DNA from: Nilaparvata lugens
Taxonomy: Eukaryota > Arthropoda > Insecta > Hemiptera > Delphacidae
Direction of reading: 5' to 3'
NCBI RefSeq assembly: GCF_014356525.2
Contig: NC_052518.1
Coordinates: forward strand, 9,341,655 to 9,405,654
DNA: 64,000 nt
Shown piece by piece: positions 1-12,000 of this stretch (its first letter is position 1; each line of letters begins with the position of its first letter). Below the pieces are notes generated by a model that was not told the origin of the DNA, ran no database searches, and saw nothing but the letters and a program-made list of their open reading frames with translations. The translations under genes were made by a program, and so were the position numbers.

Positions 1-57
1 AAAATTCGATTAAAAAAGGACGCACTGCCACATGCCAGTTCAGCGAGACGTATACCA

Positions 58-2495
58 ATGAAGATTCAAGACAAATTTAAAGAAAAACTTGATGATTTGA
101 TAACCATGAAAATTATTGAAAAGGTTGAGGAGCCCGTTGAATGGGTTTCAAATGCTGTAATAGTAGAGAAACCTGATGGATCCTTAAGAATTTGCATAGA
201 CCCTGTACATTTGAACAAGTACATTGTAAGAGAAAGAGTTACAATCCCAACAATACAGGATATTCATCCTCGTCTAGCAAATAAAGAGTACTACAGCCTT
301 CTTGACATAAAAGATGGATTTTATCACATACTCCTTGATGAACAATCTGCTAAATATTGCAATTTTAGCACTATATTTGGAACTTATAGATTTTTACGTT
401 CTCCTTTTGGCTTATATAATTTACCAGAATTGTTTCACAAATGTGTTTCAAAGTATTTTGAAGATATTCCAGGAGTAGTGGTTTATTTCGATGATATTTG
501 CATTGCTTCAAACAGCAAAGAAAAACATGACGAGACAGTGAAACAGGTCTTGGAACGAGCGAGGAAATTAAACATCAAATTTAATTTCAAGAAATTTCAA
601 TATTGCGTACCTGAAGTGAAGTATTTAGGAATGCTGTTTAATAAATCAGGAATGCTTCCTGATCCCGGAAAAATAAAGGTTATTAATGATCTCCCCGACC
701 CAACAAATAAAGCTGAACTACAACGTCTGTTGGGGATGGTCAACTATTTGAGAATGTTCATCCCAAATATGTCACAAATAGTGTCACCATTGAGAGAATC
801 GTTGAAGAAAGACGTCCCTTGGTGTTGGACAGAGATTCATGTAAATGCAATCAATAACATTAAAAAGGTTCTTACAAGTGACAAGGTCATTGCTCCCTTT
901 GATTATAAGATTCCAGTTTTAATCCAATGTGATCCAATGTTAATCACAAGACGCTTTAGGATGCTGTTTACTACAGAACAAAAAGCCAATTTATTTCTCA
1001 TCACGATCTATGAACTCTTCTGAATGTGAATATGCCCAAATTGAGAAGGAACTCCTTGCTATTGTATTTGCTTGTGATAAATTTCACACCTATATCTACG
1101 GTCATGATGAATTGACTATATATACTGATCATATGCCATTAGTTTCAATAATGAAGAAACCATTAAACAACATACAGAATAACAGAATTCGTCGATTGAG
1201 ACTAAAACTAATGCCTTACCGCTTTAGCCTCCAGTACTTACCTGGGAAAAACATGTATATTGCTGATTATTTGTCAAGGTGCGGTGTAAGAACTAAAGAA
1301 AAAGTTGATTTGAGCATGGCGGATGGATATGGTTCATTGTGTTACTGAGAATGGCGAAGTTGAATTTTCAGAGAAACGCTTGAATGAATTTGTAACAGAA
1401 ACACAGAATGATGATGTTCTTCGGAAAGTTATAGATTATTGTGAAAATGGCTGGGTTTATAATATTGCTGATGGAAGAGAATTAAGGCATTTTTTCAAAA
1501 TAAGAAATCAAATATAATCTAGCAAGGGTCTATTGTATTATAATTCAAGAATTATTATACCCAAGAATTTGAGAGATTTTATTTTGAATAGGCTCCATGA
1601 AACGCACTTAGGAGAAACAAAAATGAACAGCATTGCCTCAAAATTTTATTATTGGCCAGGAATAAGAGCAAACATAAAAAATCTGGCTGAATCCTGCACG
1701 CTTTGCCAAAAATATAGAAGGTCCAATGTAAGAAGTCCAATGCTTTCTCATGAAATACCCGATTTTCCATTTTTTAAAATTGGAGTGGATATAGCTGAAG
1801 TAAAAGCAATAGCTTATCTCATAGTTGTGGATTATTATTCAAGGTGGCTTGAAATAAGAAAAATGAACAGTAAGAAAAGTTCGGCTGTTAAATCTATTTT
1901 ATCCCAGTTATTGGCAGGTTTGGAATTCCGCAGATTATAATAGCTGATAATAATCCGTTTGGCTCCCAAGAAATGATACAGTTCGCAGAGGAGTGGGATT
2001 TTAAAATTATTACAATAAGTCCTCGTTATTCTCAGTCTAACGGCTTAGCTGAAAAGGGGGTGGACATAGCAAAGACTATGGTAAGAAAGTGTGCTGAATG
2101 CAAATCGATTTAAACTTGAGTTTGCTTAACTATCGGAATAGTTGTGTTGCGGGTCTCAATTTTATTCTCCTGCTCAGTTAATGTTTGGTCGAATGATAAG
2201 AACAAAGTTCCCTTATCCACAAGATAGTTTGAAACTTCATCAACTTCCTCGGGAAGAAATAGCAGTGCAAATGAAGAACCATCAATTTCAACAGAAAGAA
2301 ACATACGATAAGCAGTCACGGAAACATGTTTCTTATTTCAAAGAAAATCATCCCATTTATATCCAAGATTGGAGAACAAAATTATGGGAGCCTGGAGTAG
2401 TTATTAATGAAGCTGATGTCCCACGGTCCTATGTGGTGAAGTCCAATAGCGGAAGAATATTAAGAAGAAATGAGAGGTTTTTAAGAAGAAGATGA
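58..2495 (+). pseudogene. Ty3/Gypsy retrotransposon pol relic (RT, RNase H, integrase)
   Basis: Decayed pol polyprotein of an LTR retrotransposon, running in from beyond the left edge. Seen in order: reverse transcriptase (58-930) with the palm motif YFDDI near 484-500 and the LLGMVNYL connection motif near 727; RNase H from about 930, in another frame, with YTDHMPL near 1122-1142; the linker that ends in ADYLSR; an integrase zinc domain (H-H-C-C, 1600-1725, ending CTLCQKY); and an integrase core with GVDIAE near 1783, a shifted segment with ADNN near 1943 and GLAEKG near 2044. The C-terminal tail runs to 2495. Frames change near 930, 1330, 1920 and 2110, and there is an in-frame TAA at 1515-1517. 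The copy is therefore dead. The general family (Ty3/Gypsy, of the type often annotated K02A2.6-like in animals) is clear; the exact lineage is not. Confidence 0.9.
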
Positions 2496-2531
2496 AATCA
2501 AAGGAAAGGTTGAAAAAGAAAATGTTTGAGA

Positions 2532-2547
2532 AAGTAAAAGGGGAAGA
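2532..2547 (+). other. Polypurine tract of the Gypsy element
   Basis: A purine-rich run (apart from one T) ending in AAAAGGGGAAGA lies directly after the pol frame and directly before a TGTTTG start. This is the expected position of the plus-strand primer next to a 3' LTR. Confidence 0.65.
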
Positions 2548-2660
2548 TGTTTGTATATCATGTGATGTTACTTAATCACATGATAACTGTTTGATAATAA
2601 TAAGTTGTTTACTGAGTTTTAGTTTGTTATCTACGTAAATAAAGATGGTTGCTTCAATTG
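2548..2660 (+). repeat. Probable 3' LTR (start clear, end uncertain)
   Basis: The sequence begins TGTTTGTATATC right after the polypurine tract and contains an AATAAA signal near 2638. A perfect 10-bp inverted repeat (TATCATGTGA / TCACATGATA, 2556-2585) lies near its start. I cannot place the right boundary: the 5' LTR is outside the window and no target duplication can be checked. An end near GCTTCA at about 2658 is possible. Confidence 0.5.
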
Positions 2661-3525
2661 GCTAAGAATTTTTTAAGATATTTAAACAAAAGATGTGTAA
2701 AACCTTAAATTTATTCCATTAACTGAAAGTTTAAAAGACTTTTATAATACTGCACTTAACATTGTGCAAAATGAATCCAACAATAATAATATCATAGTGA
2801 TGTATGATGAACAAGAGCCTTTTATTTAAGAGTTTTCAACTTTACTTTTTAAATTTTGTTGATAATAAGTGATTAATTAATATTTTTTATATACTTAGTT
2901 ATTAAACCTTCAAGACTAGCTCTGATTATCAACATTCTTATAAATGAATAATCATATTTAGTTGTCTCCCAAATGAATTTTCCAGAAGTGCTTAAGTCAC
3001 TGACTTAAGGTCGTTTTGGAATTTGAATGTTCAACTTATTATAAATAAAATATTATACTGTAATTAAATCTCACTTTCAATTGATAGTATTTGAAACTGT
3101 AAATTACATGACTGATTGATTCTATTCCAAAGTAACTAGAAAATTAGAAAAAATAGTTCCTGGGAAATTTACTTTTTGACCTTTTGGAATCCATCTTTTG
3201 TCTTTTATACATACCACATTCAAGTTTCTCTTTTAGTAACCTTTAACTTTACTTCCAGTTAGTAGAATATGTTCATTAAAACAAAACTTGAATATTCAAG
3301 TGAACTTACTGACTAATGAAAACGCCCCTCCAGTGAGGATAACTTATTTAATAAGATTTTGGGAGCCACCCAAGTACGCAGACGAATAGCGCAGAATTAT
3401 GGACGGCCCGCCAAAAATTAGCAAATCTTTGATGAGACTCCTTTTGGTTCCATCTAGCCTCTGTAGACCGTACGGATGTCATGAAAAGTTCGCACATTTC
3501 TCAAACGAGATCCAGACACTATACT
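2661..3525. other. Gene-free AT-rich stretch
   Basis: No open frame with recognisable content, no RNA gene and no clear repeat boundary seen. A short, more GC-rich patch at 3360-3520 looks like part of an older insertion but has no identifiable ends. Confidence 0.5.
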
Positions 3526-4165
3526 AAACTAAAAATATCATGAAGACTACGGTATGAAATAATATTATTATCATTCAAAAAGTCAAATAATTGGAAGAAA
3601 AAGCCTACATCTCTATACAGAGAGTATGAAGAATAAATACCTGTATTTAACCAATTTATAATACCTGTATTACCTGTATTTATTGGTTGGCCAATGTCCC
3701 TAAATCATAGAAAAAACCTTGAAACGTAGAAAAAGCCTATATTTGGAAGAAAAAGCCTACCTACATCTATTTATTAAATATACAGAGAGTATGAAGAATA
3801 AATACCTGTATTTAACCAATAAATACCTCTATTTAACCAATAAATACCTGTATTTATTGGTTGGCCAATGTCCCTAAATCATAGACAAGTTTTGAATTTA
3901 TAAAACCTTGAACCGTTGTATTAACCTACGCAGTATAAAGAATATAGGTACAAACAAATCACATTTTACTCTTTTACACACTAACAAAATTAATGAACTA
4001 AAAATATCACAAAGAATATCATATTATTCAAAAATCCAAATTTTTAGAAGTTAAAAAGCCTACGTCCACTTACTTAAAATACAGAGAGTATGACGAATAA
4101 ATTACTTTATCTAATTTAGTATACATACATATTCATTGATTGACCAATGTCCTTTTCCTTGAACC
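3526..4165 (+). repeat. Degenerate direct repeats (two long copies, one partial)
   Basis: A unit beginning CTAAAAATATCA, passing through AAAAAGCCTAC and ACAGAGAGTATGA, and ending near GGCCAATGTCC is seen at 3526-3712, again in part at 3743-3883, and in diverged form at 3994-4160. The middle copy is internally expanded by repeats of AATACCTGTATTTAACC. No coding potential. This looks like local duplication inside an old repeat. Confidence 0.7.
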
Positions 4166-4636
4166 ATTAAACAAGTATATAGGCCTACCTTCTGACTTGA
4201 TTGCCTATGTGCCTATGACTCTCCTTACCATCATGCTCCTCTCTCTTTGGCTAAACTTACTCAGTTTTACGATGAATCAAGTTTGTAAAAGCATATCACA
4301 GTATATGACATTGTGTTGAGAATGATTAATAATAAATACATTTTATTGTCAAAAAACAATAAAGATTGGTTACTGTTTAAAGAGTTTAAAGTAGCGTATC
4401 ACGAAATGCTTTAAAGTTACAAGCAAAATGAAATTTTAATTCTCGACAACTGACCCCCCCAACTAAATTTTTAGGGGGGCTTGAGCCCCTCGGGCCCCAT
4501 GGAGTCGGCGCCTATGGAAGCGCTATCAATATCAAACAATGTTAGGCTCACATATTCATTTACAATGAGAATGACACTAATGCAATAACATTATAGAAGA
4601 TAAAATATTAAGGTAGTCCTTGTGCTATTTTTCTTC

Positions 4637-4873
4637 CAAATTTATAGGTTACGAAGTCCAAGATAAGGTTAGAATTTCACGTGTACAATTTTTATAAAAT
4701 TTTAGTCCAAAATAAACATGAAAACTATAAATTTTGAATTTAGATGACTTGAATTAATAAATTGATAAGTAATATTCAAATTTATAGGTGACGAAGTCCA
4801 AGATAAGGTTAGAATTTCACGTGTACAATTTTTATAAAATTTTAGTCCAAAATAAACATGAAAACTATAAATA
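4637..4873 (+). repeat. Near-identical ~97-bp direct repeat pair
   Basis: The segment 4637-4733 (starts CAAATTTATAGGTTACGAAG) recurs at 4777-4873 with almost no change; the two are 140 bp apart start to start. The near identity suggests a recent local duplication. Confidence 0.85.
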
Positions 4874-5339
4874 AGTTATATTGAATGAACTCACGAATAG
4901 TACTCAAATTTGTCTTTTTCTGGCCGTGCTACAAATAAATGTAGGTATATGTTTGTAATCTTGTTGTCAATTAAGAAAGTTTTCATTGTGATTTTTGATA
5001 GAAATAAAATTTGAATTTGAAAAAAGAATTATCAACAAACTCCTCACCAAAGAAAATCTATCTGCTCTTTTCTAATCGGAATGTATGAAACTCCATATAC
5101 AGCTGATAGAAGGCGCAAACCGAACTGGCCAAGCATACAACAATGGAATACACACGTGGCGAATATACACAATCATACAATACGCTCCCGCTCTCAACGC
5201 AAAATTCGATCAGCTGATTGATAAAATTATTTTAAGCTTTCCAATGATTACAACATATGTTAGAATATCATGTGTCAATTATCTCAGTTCCATATGGCGT
5301 TCACCTTACCATGTTCATAACCTTACTTAATAGAATCCT

Positions 5340-5785
5340 TTTTTATCCTTTGAAACCCTTAGAGGAAAAATATCTCAAAATCCGTTCTTAGTGCGCGTCT
5401 AGCAAGTTTGAAGAATATTTGTGTAAAGTTTTAAGTCTGTAGGCCAATTAGTTCGAGCTGTAGTGTGATTTTACATCAAAATTTTCGAAAAATGCCCTCT
5501 CCTGAACCCCCTGTGCTCCTGATCAGAATTTTTCTGCATAGATCTAAATTTTTGGTAGCTGAGCAAAAAAGTTCCTTATGACTGCTGTGAAATGAACGAT
5601 TAAAAAGTACAAAATTTTTGGAGGGCCCAGCTCGCTCAGGGGGGCAAATTTTTGAAAATCCTTTCTTAGTGGATGTTTTGAGGCTACCATAAATCAATTG
5701 TGCAAAATTTCAAGTTTTTAGGCTCAGTAGTTTGGGCTGTGGTGTGATTTCAGTCTGTCGGGGCTTAGCCTTTTATAGATATAGA
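5340..5785 (-). mobile_element. Helitron-like element end (5' end on minus strand)
   Basis: Read on the minus strand, the segment starts TCTATATCTATAAAAGGC at 5785 and continues into a block that mentions no protein but is internally repeated: the block at 5660-5755 resembles that at 5385-5480, sharing the GTGTGATTT and TTCTTAGTG stretches. A TC start followed by a TATA-like run and AAAAG is typical of non-autonomous insect Helitrons and resembles the better-preserved element at 51112. I could not place the 3' end. Confidence 0.5.
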
Positions 5786-5788
5786 TTA

Positions 5789-6110
5789 GAAACATCGTGA
5801 AGATTTGTTTTTCTTTTGAATATCACTTAAAATAATTGAATATTGAAAATAATTTCAATTATTTGTGAGTAACTTTCTCGCTTTCACCACCTATTTATCT
5901 TTTGAAACAATAAGGTTTCTAGCATGTCGAAAATTTCATGTTTTCTGCTCGAAATGTCTCGACATTGACGAACATAATCATTAATTTTCAAAAATAACTA
6001 TAAGTCGGATAAAAATGATCCAGAAACCAATAGAAAGGAGACATTCTCCCCGTTAATCTGATTCTGAGAGAAGTGATATTCAAAAGAAAAACAAATCTTC
6101 GCGATGTTTC
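5789..6110. mobile_element. Foldback MITE with ~40-bp inverted ends
   Basis: GAAACATCGTGAAGATTTG at 5789 and the following ~20 bases pair with the reverse complement at 6071-6110, with few mismatches. The interior is AT-rich and non-coding. It abuts the Helitron-like end at 5785. Confidence 0.75.
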
Positions 6111-7545
6111 CAATTTTATCATAAAAGTCAAATTTCCTTTTAATCCAAATAGGGCTTATAAATAGTTATCCAGAGTATGCATGTGAAAATAATCGTTCTC
6201 GAGAAACCTGTGAAAAATAGCCTAACTGGGTATACTTGATTCAGTTTCGATTCTTGCAATTTCCAATATCACAACAGAACGACGAGCTGTGCAGGCTTGT
6301 TGAGTTTACATGGAAAGAACATCAATTTATATTATAATCAGAACAACAAAGCACAAAGGTATAATACCTATGGGAATAGGTTCTCTCATACCTATGGGAA
6401 TAATACCTATGGGAAACTGAATAAAGAAAATCTAAAACAAAAGCACTAGAGATTACATCACCTTCCGGCCTTGAAAAAATAAACTTGAATTGAATACTGT
6501 CTTGCAAAACATTTCTTAGAAATTACGCTAATACAAAAATTCCTATCAATTGGGAAATCATCTAGAGTTGAATTTTCCCACAAAAAAATTGCCGAGTTCT
6601 ATTCAGTTATCATTTCCTGAATAAAATTTTACATTCTATGTACGGGTTCTAGCCCCCCAAAACCCTCTCCTAGCTACGCCCATGGTTGAAGGTATTACAA
6701 ATCATTAATGGAAACTATTTTTAGAAATATATTTCCTACAGAAAATACCTGTATGTGTGGTATCTTTGATGAAGAAATCAATTTCTGTTGAAGCAAAATC
6801 AATAAGGAATAATATGTCGTGCGGCTACATTTAAGGCTACATTTACCACATATGCGTTATGCATGTGCCTACACACGGTATTTTTAAAAGTGCCACAGCA
6901 ACAAACTTTCGATAGTTTTGTTATTGAAAAAAAACATAGTACAGTTTACTTATCGCTACATTACTATCAACTTGATTTACAGCACCTACCAATTTAAAAA
7001 TTGTTCTCATACTTGATATAGGAATCTGCATCAATAATGAACGATTCTTATACACGCAAAATTAATACGGTTTTCTAAAATAAAAAATCAGCGAAGCTTT
7101 AAATGAGTTGTTTGACACATCATCTCGTATTATGTCTAAAAACCGTACCGAACTGATTGTGCATAGCTTACATTTACAGAGGATTGATGGTTATAGGCCT
7201 GCTATTTTTATTTATTCATTCCTGATTTCAATAATATTTGAGTAATTAATGCTCATTTCATATTTGAAAATAGCCAACGCTCCAACAGAAGAGCAATATG
7301 AAATCCTCCAAAATAGGCTACCGCTATAATAATAATATGAACAATAATTGCACTTGCCATGGTAGCGTCTAGATACTCTGCTAGATTCTAGAATGAAAAA
7401 TTGACGTTTTGATCCGGTAATCCTGCAAATTTTTTGTTGAAAATTTTCAACTTGAATGAGAATCATCCATGTTATTTTGAAAAAAATGTAAGACAATCTT
7501 GTTTTTAAAAAAATACTCTTGCATGGTAACTTAAAAATATTCATC
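6111..7545. other. Gene-free stretch with a small tandem repeat
   Basis: No supported gene. At 6356-6416 the phrase ATACCTATGGGAA occurs three times close together. The short open frames here have no recognisable content. Confidence 0.5.
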
Positions 7546-8157
7546 TATTTGTCTGTAAAATACTTAGGTGTAATAATCGATTCCAAGCTCAGCTGGGCAC
7601 ACCAAATACAAAAATTGAGAAAAGAGTTAAGGGTGACATGTAGAAAATTATATTTCATCCGCAAACTCTGCCCTAAGCACTTGCTGAGAACGCTATATTT
7701 TGCACTTGTCGAGAGCAGGCTGCAATACGGAATTACGGTTTGGGGAGGTGCATACTTTTCTGTTTTAAAACCAATCTTAACTGGGCAAAAATACATAATT
7801 CGCACTATAGCAAACAAACCTCGCTTAACAAGTTCACAGCCGCTGCTCAGGGAATGGGGCCTTTTGCCTTTGAGATACCTGTACTTCTATAAAGTATTAC
7901 TAACTTTTTACAATAGGAGTGGACACCTTGTCAATCCACGGCGGGAAACTTGTGGACTCCGATCAGCGGGAAGTCTACTTCCTCCAAAACCAAACAAAGA
8001 ATGCTTTCGTAGATTTTATTCCTATGTAGCCCCTAAAATATTCAACAACATACCAATCGTAGCAAGAAAGCAAACATGCTATCTAAAACTCAAAAAAGAA
8101 ATTAAAAAATGGCTGTTAACAATGGATGAGATCGAAGACCTATTTAAAAAAAAATAG
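7546..8157 (+). pseudogene. LINE reverse transcriptase C-terminal fragment (5'-truncated)
   Basis: An open frame of about 200 codons starts at KYLGVIID, the junction just after the palm of Jockey/CR1-type LINE reverse transcriptases. It continues through the thumb (SRLQYGITVWGG) and the usual C-terminal region (APKIFNNIPI) to a stop at 8157. The palm with its catalytic aspartates is absent, so this is a typical 5'-truncated LINE insertion. The frame itself is intact, which suggests a fairly young copy. It lies on the opposite strand from CEP104, just left of its last visible exon. Confidence 0.85.
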
Positions 8158-8735
8158 TTAAATTCACAAGCTAAGATTGCACCCATAAGCCACAATACAC
8201 AAACATAAATATAAATGAATAATAAAAGCTTGAAAGGTACGGAACGAACTGTTTTCTTTTCTTTCTTTCTTACGCTTGCTTTTGTTTTTGACAATAACTG
8301 GCAAAGCCGCTTTTCATCATTCATCTCTCTCTTTTCATTTTCAACATAGATTAATGTTCATTGTCATAACCTCATTCTTCATCTTCTCTTGAAAAAAAAA
8401 ACGTCTAGTTTTACACTACAATATTCTATTAGACATAAGGTAGTACTGTCTCCATCATTCACTTTCATTTTTTATTAAAATATTAATAACTTTTGTAAAA
8501 ATTCCGACTGTAAGCTCTTTTGTTAGAATATTTACATTTCATGGTTTAAGTTAATTTATTTTTAATTGATTGCATCAAATAAATTATACAAATGGACTTT
8601 GATGGCAACTCCCAAAATATAATTTTTCTCGGGAGTGTCTTCTCAATAGAATAATTATTTCTTGTAGTAATGTTGTGTTTGTAATGAATGCTTATTGAGA
8701 AATAAAATTATTATTATTATTATTATTATTATTTG
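8158..8735 (+). repeat. LINE 3' UTR with (ATT)n tail
   Basis: AT-rich sequence follows the LINE stop codon and ends in AATAAAATTATT extended as a run of ATT repeats at about 8704-8733. This is the expected 3' end of the preceding LINE fragment. Confidence 0.7.
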
Positions 8736-8831
8736 TTTTTTACACAGACCGTTTCGGAGCACAGGTTCACCTGCTTCTCGTAATTAATGAAAAAATGTTC
8801 ATGTTTTCATTCTAAGCAAGAATAAACTTAC

Positions 8832-9043
8832 CCCATCTTCCTCTAGAAGCTCTTTCAGTTTTAACGCCAAGTAAGATTCTTTTCTGTACTCATCCATTTG
8901 AGCTTTCTTCTTTTTCGCTCTGGCATAGTCTTCGTTTTGAATCGCCTGCTTCTTCCCGATTTCCAGCTTGCCCAGACGTTCTCCCACTAAACGCAGCTCT
9001 GTCATGGCCGTTTTTAGTTTCCTTGCATACTCAAATCTCTCCT
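8832..9043 (-). CDS. CEP104: CEP104 coding exon 5
   Basis: 212 nt with a GTTTCAG acceptor and a GGG/GTAAGT donor, ending in phase 0. It encodes RFEYARKLKTAMTEL, then GERLGKLEIGKKQAIQNEDY and KKKAQMDEYR, the charged coiled-coil repeats of CEP104. The next exon is not visible to the left. Confidence 0.93.
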
Positions 9044-12000
9044 CTGAAACATTTATAACAAATATTTGTATATAACCTATAATAAATATTATATTTTAGT
9101 ATTTTATAGCTTATGAATAGTATAAAACTGCATTTTTTATTGATTTTCCGTGTTCATAAACGATTCTTAGGAACGAACTTGACTAAATTTGCTTTGGTTG
9201 CCTATGAATCAGGAGAAACCAGGAAAACCTGTTAAAGTACAAACATGACACTTACAATACTGTAATTGTATTACTGTTCACTGTGAAACATCCACGCCAT
9301 GCAACAGCTTTCACACTTACTTCTGAAAAATATTTTTGATTTAAAAGTTCTTATGCCAATAATAATAATAATTTGAAAATGTGTTATAATCAACTTTACA
9401 TAGTCTTATGTCATTTACATAGTGCAAAAAGTTTTATCACAGAATTAGCAGCAACCAAAAAATCGAAAACAGAATGTATACTTGACGTTGACTTTTGGTC
9501 TGTATATATTCTTCTTTGTGGCAAATTGTAAATGTAAAATAATGGAAATAGGAATTTTGGGTGGCATGAGGCCTTCGTTTCTCACCAACCCCCATCTGCT
9601 ACCATGCTTATTGGCCAATTGCAGAAATCAGTCATTATTCTCGGGTCACTTAGTTTACAAGGGCAAATGATTTATTGGTCACGGACACAGTATGATTGTT
9701 TAGCACATGGACATGTGGAGCAGTCACTTTGGTAAAACAGCTTGTCTCTCTCCCTTGGGGGTCCGTGCCAAGGTGTAGGGTGGTCAAGCAAAACTAGGAT
9801 AACAGGATAATAATAATAATAATACCTAAACAGGTGAAAATATAGTATGTATTTGTTCACGGCAATAAAAACATTTGGAATTTGAATTTTGAATTTTTGA
9901 ATTTGAATTTGTATCTACATTGCGAAGATCAGAATCAAATTCCACAAATACCTTGGACAGCTACAAATTTCCTGCTTTCAAGTTTTCTGATGTTGGTTGC
10001 AACATCTTTGTCCACATACATCTCAAAAGCCAAGTCATCACACGTTGAACTGTAATTGGCCGATTGATCAGTTCTATTCTCGTTTTGTAGTTCGCTTGAC
10101 TCCACTGGCTCTCCAATTAGTTGTACAGCGACTAGGCTTACCTGTTTATTAGAAACAAATAATAGGGATTAGGCCTATACAGATAGAGCTAAGAAAATTA
10201 CATGATGCATTTGCTCTCAAAATATTTATTGTCTACTTGAAATATTTTTTCTACAGTTACCTTGAAAAGTGACCATTCCTGCACTGATTACAGAACGCAA
10301 AGAATCACTTTTCCACTCTAGTGCATAAAGTATTACTTTGCTTACTCTTAATAAGCAAAGTGTATTATCTTTATTATCTAATACTTTGTGTATTATCTTG
10401 CAGCTATCCCAATCAGCTGTTGACATTGTTGGCGTGTATTTTGAATGCGAATTTGTTCTATCTATATTTTTCTGATTTTCAAATAAATAAAAATGAGAAC
10501 TCATTAAATTATACATTTTGAATATTATTAATTAATTCATTATTTCAAATAAGATTTTTTCATTCATAAATTGATTGGTTGAAAAATTATTTAGAAATTA
10601 AGATTTACTCAAAATTATTCAAATTTTCAAATTAATTGGATTAATTTAATTTTTAATTTGAATAAATTATCGATTATTAATTTTCAATTGAATTATCAAG
10701 TTCAAAATAAATTAAAGTTGTTATTAATAACAAAATTATACAGACAAACATTTGATGGATTTCTCATATTAATATGGATTCTCATATTCAATAGTAACTG
10801 TAGGAAAAATTTAATGTGAAATACGCACGCAAAGTTCCTCTGCTGCACTAAAGAAAAACCATTCTGCCCTCGCCTACGGCTCGTGCGTAAACGTTTCTTT
10901 CGGTGCAGCAAACTGTCACTTTGCGTACTAGTTGCACAAATAACTATTCTTTTGTGGTGTGGCTAGAAATGTCGCTCGCAACTCGTGCAAAAATGCTCAG
11001 CCGCTTCAAGTTTTCGACTTTGTCTCGAACCAGCAAATCGCCATTTTCCTCCCTATAGGTAGGAAATATTCTATTATTTAAAATGTTGTAATTTAAAGTC
11101 TTTAATATTTTGCAATTTATGAAGGATTAGCAGGTGTAACCCGCGTTCCACAAGGGTCTGTGATAGACACTGAATTGAATAATAATATTATTGTTTTATA
11201 GTTCCATGATGAAAATTGAAGTCCCCTACCGAGCACTTTACTTGATAGCTGTAAAAATCTGCAATAGAACATTATTTATTATTTTCTCAAAATAATAATA
11301 TGGGTATAATATTTAATTATACGCGTTTCATTATAATATTTAAAATTATCATATTTAAATAAAGGCTACTAGCCGTCAGGCTCGCTTCGCACGCCATATC
11401 CGTCAAGCCAGGGAGCTCCGCCCCCTGGACCCCCAAGACTGGATCGTCCAAGAATGGGATCAGCAGGCTCGCTTCACTTGCCTGCATTTTTCATTTGAGC
11501 ATTTTTATCATATGTTAGGACGACCCAGTCGGGGATCCAGACTAAACGTCTGGCTAAACGGATATGGCGAGCGAAGCGAGCCGGACGGCTAGTAATATAA
11601 TATTCCCAGGGATAGCTCTGATTGAAGTAGCAGTGCCCAATCAATATTTCCGCGATAAATGCATTTCAATCTTCAACTTGGTGCCAACATAACAAAGTCA
11701 ACTCAACTTAATGCCAAACTGACAAAATTATTAATGTATTACCAGTTAACAACTGTTTCGAAGAGGTACTCTCTCTCGATTATAGTTCTATATTAACATA
11801 TGGTATGGACATTTTCAATTATAATTAAGAGAATAAGAATATACATGCTAAAAGACGAACTTCAAACCCTTAAAAACCATCCTTAGAGTTAAAATATTGC
11901 CAAAAGATTTCTTAGTGCGCCTCTAAAGGGCCAACTGAACATACCTACCAAATTTGAACGTTTTTGGTCCGGTAGATTTTTAGTTCTGCGAGTGAGTGAA

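Noticed and set aside
5085..5330. 81-codon frame
   Set aside because: No recognisable content; surrounded by repeat fragments.
11126..11167. Segment reading AGVTRVPQGSV, resembling RT motif B
   Set aside because: Only about a dozen codons match and the flanks do not continue an RT; could be a LINE shred or chance.
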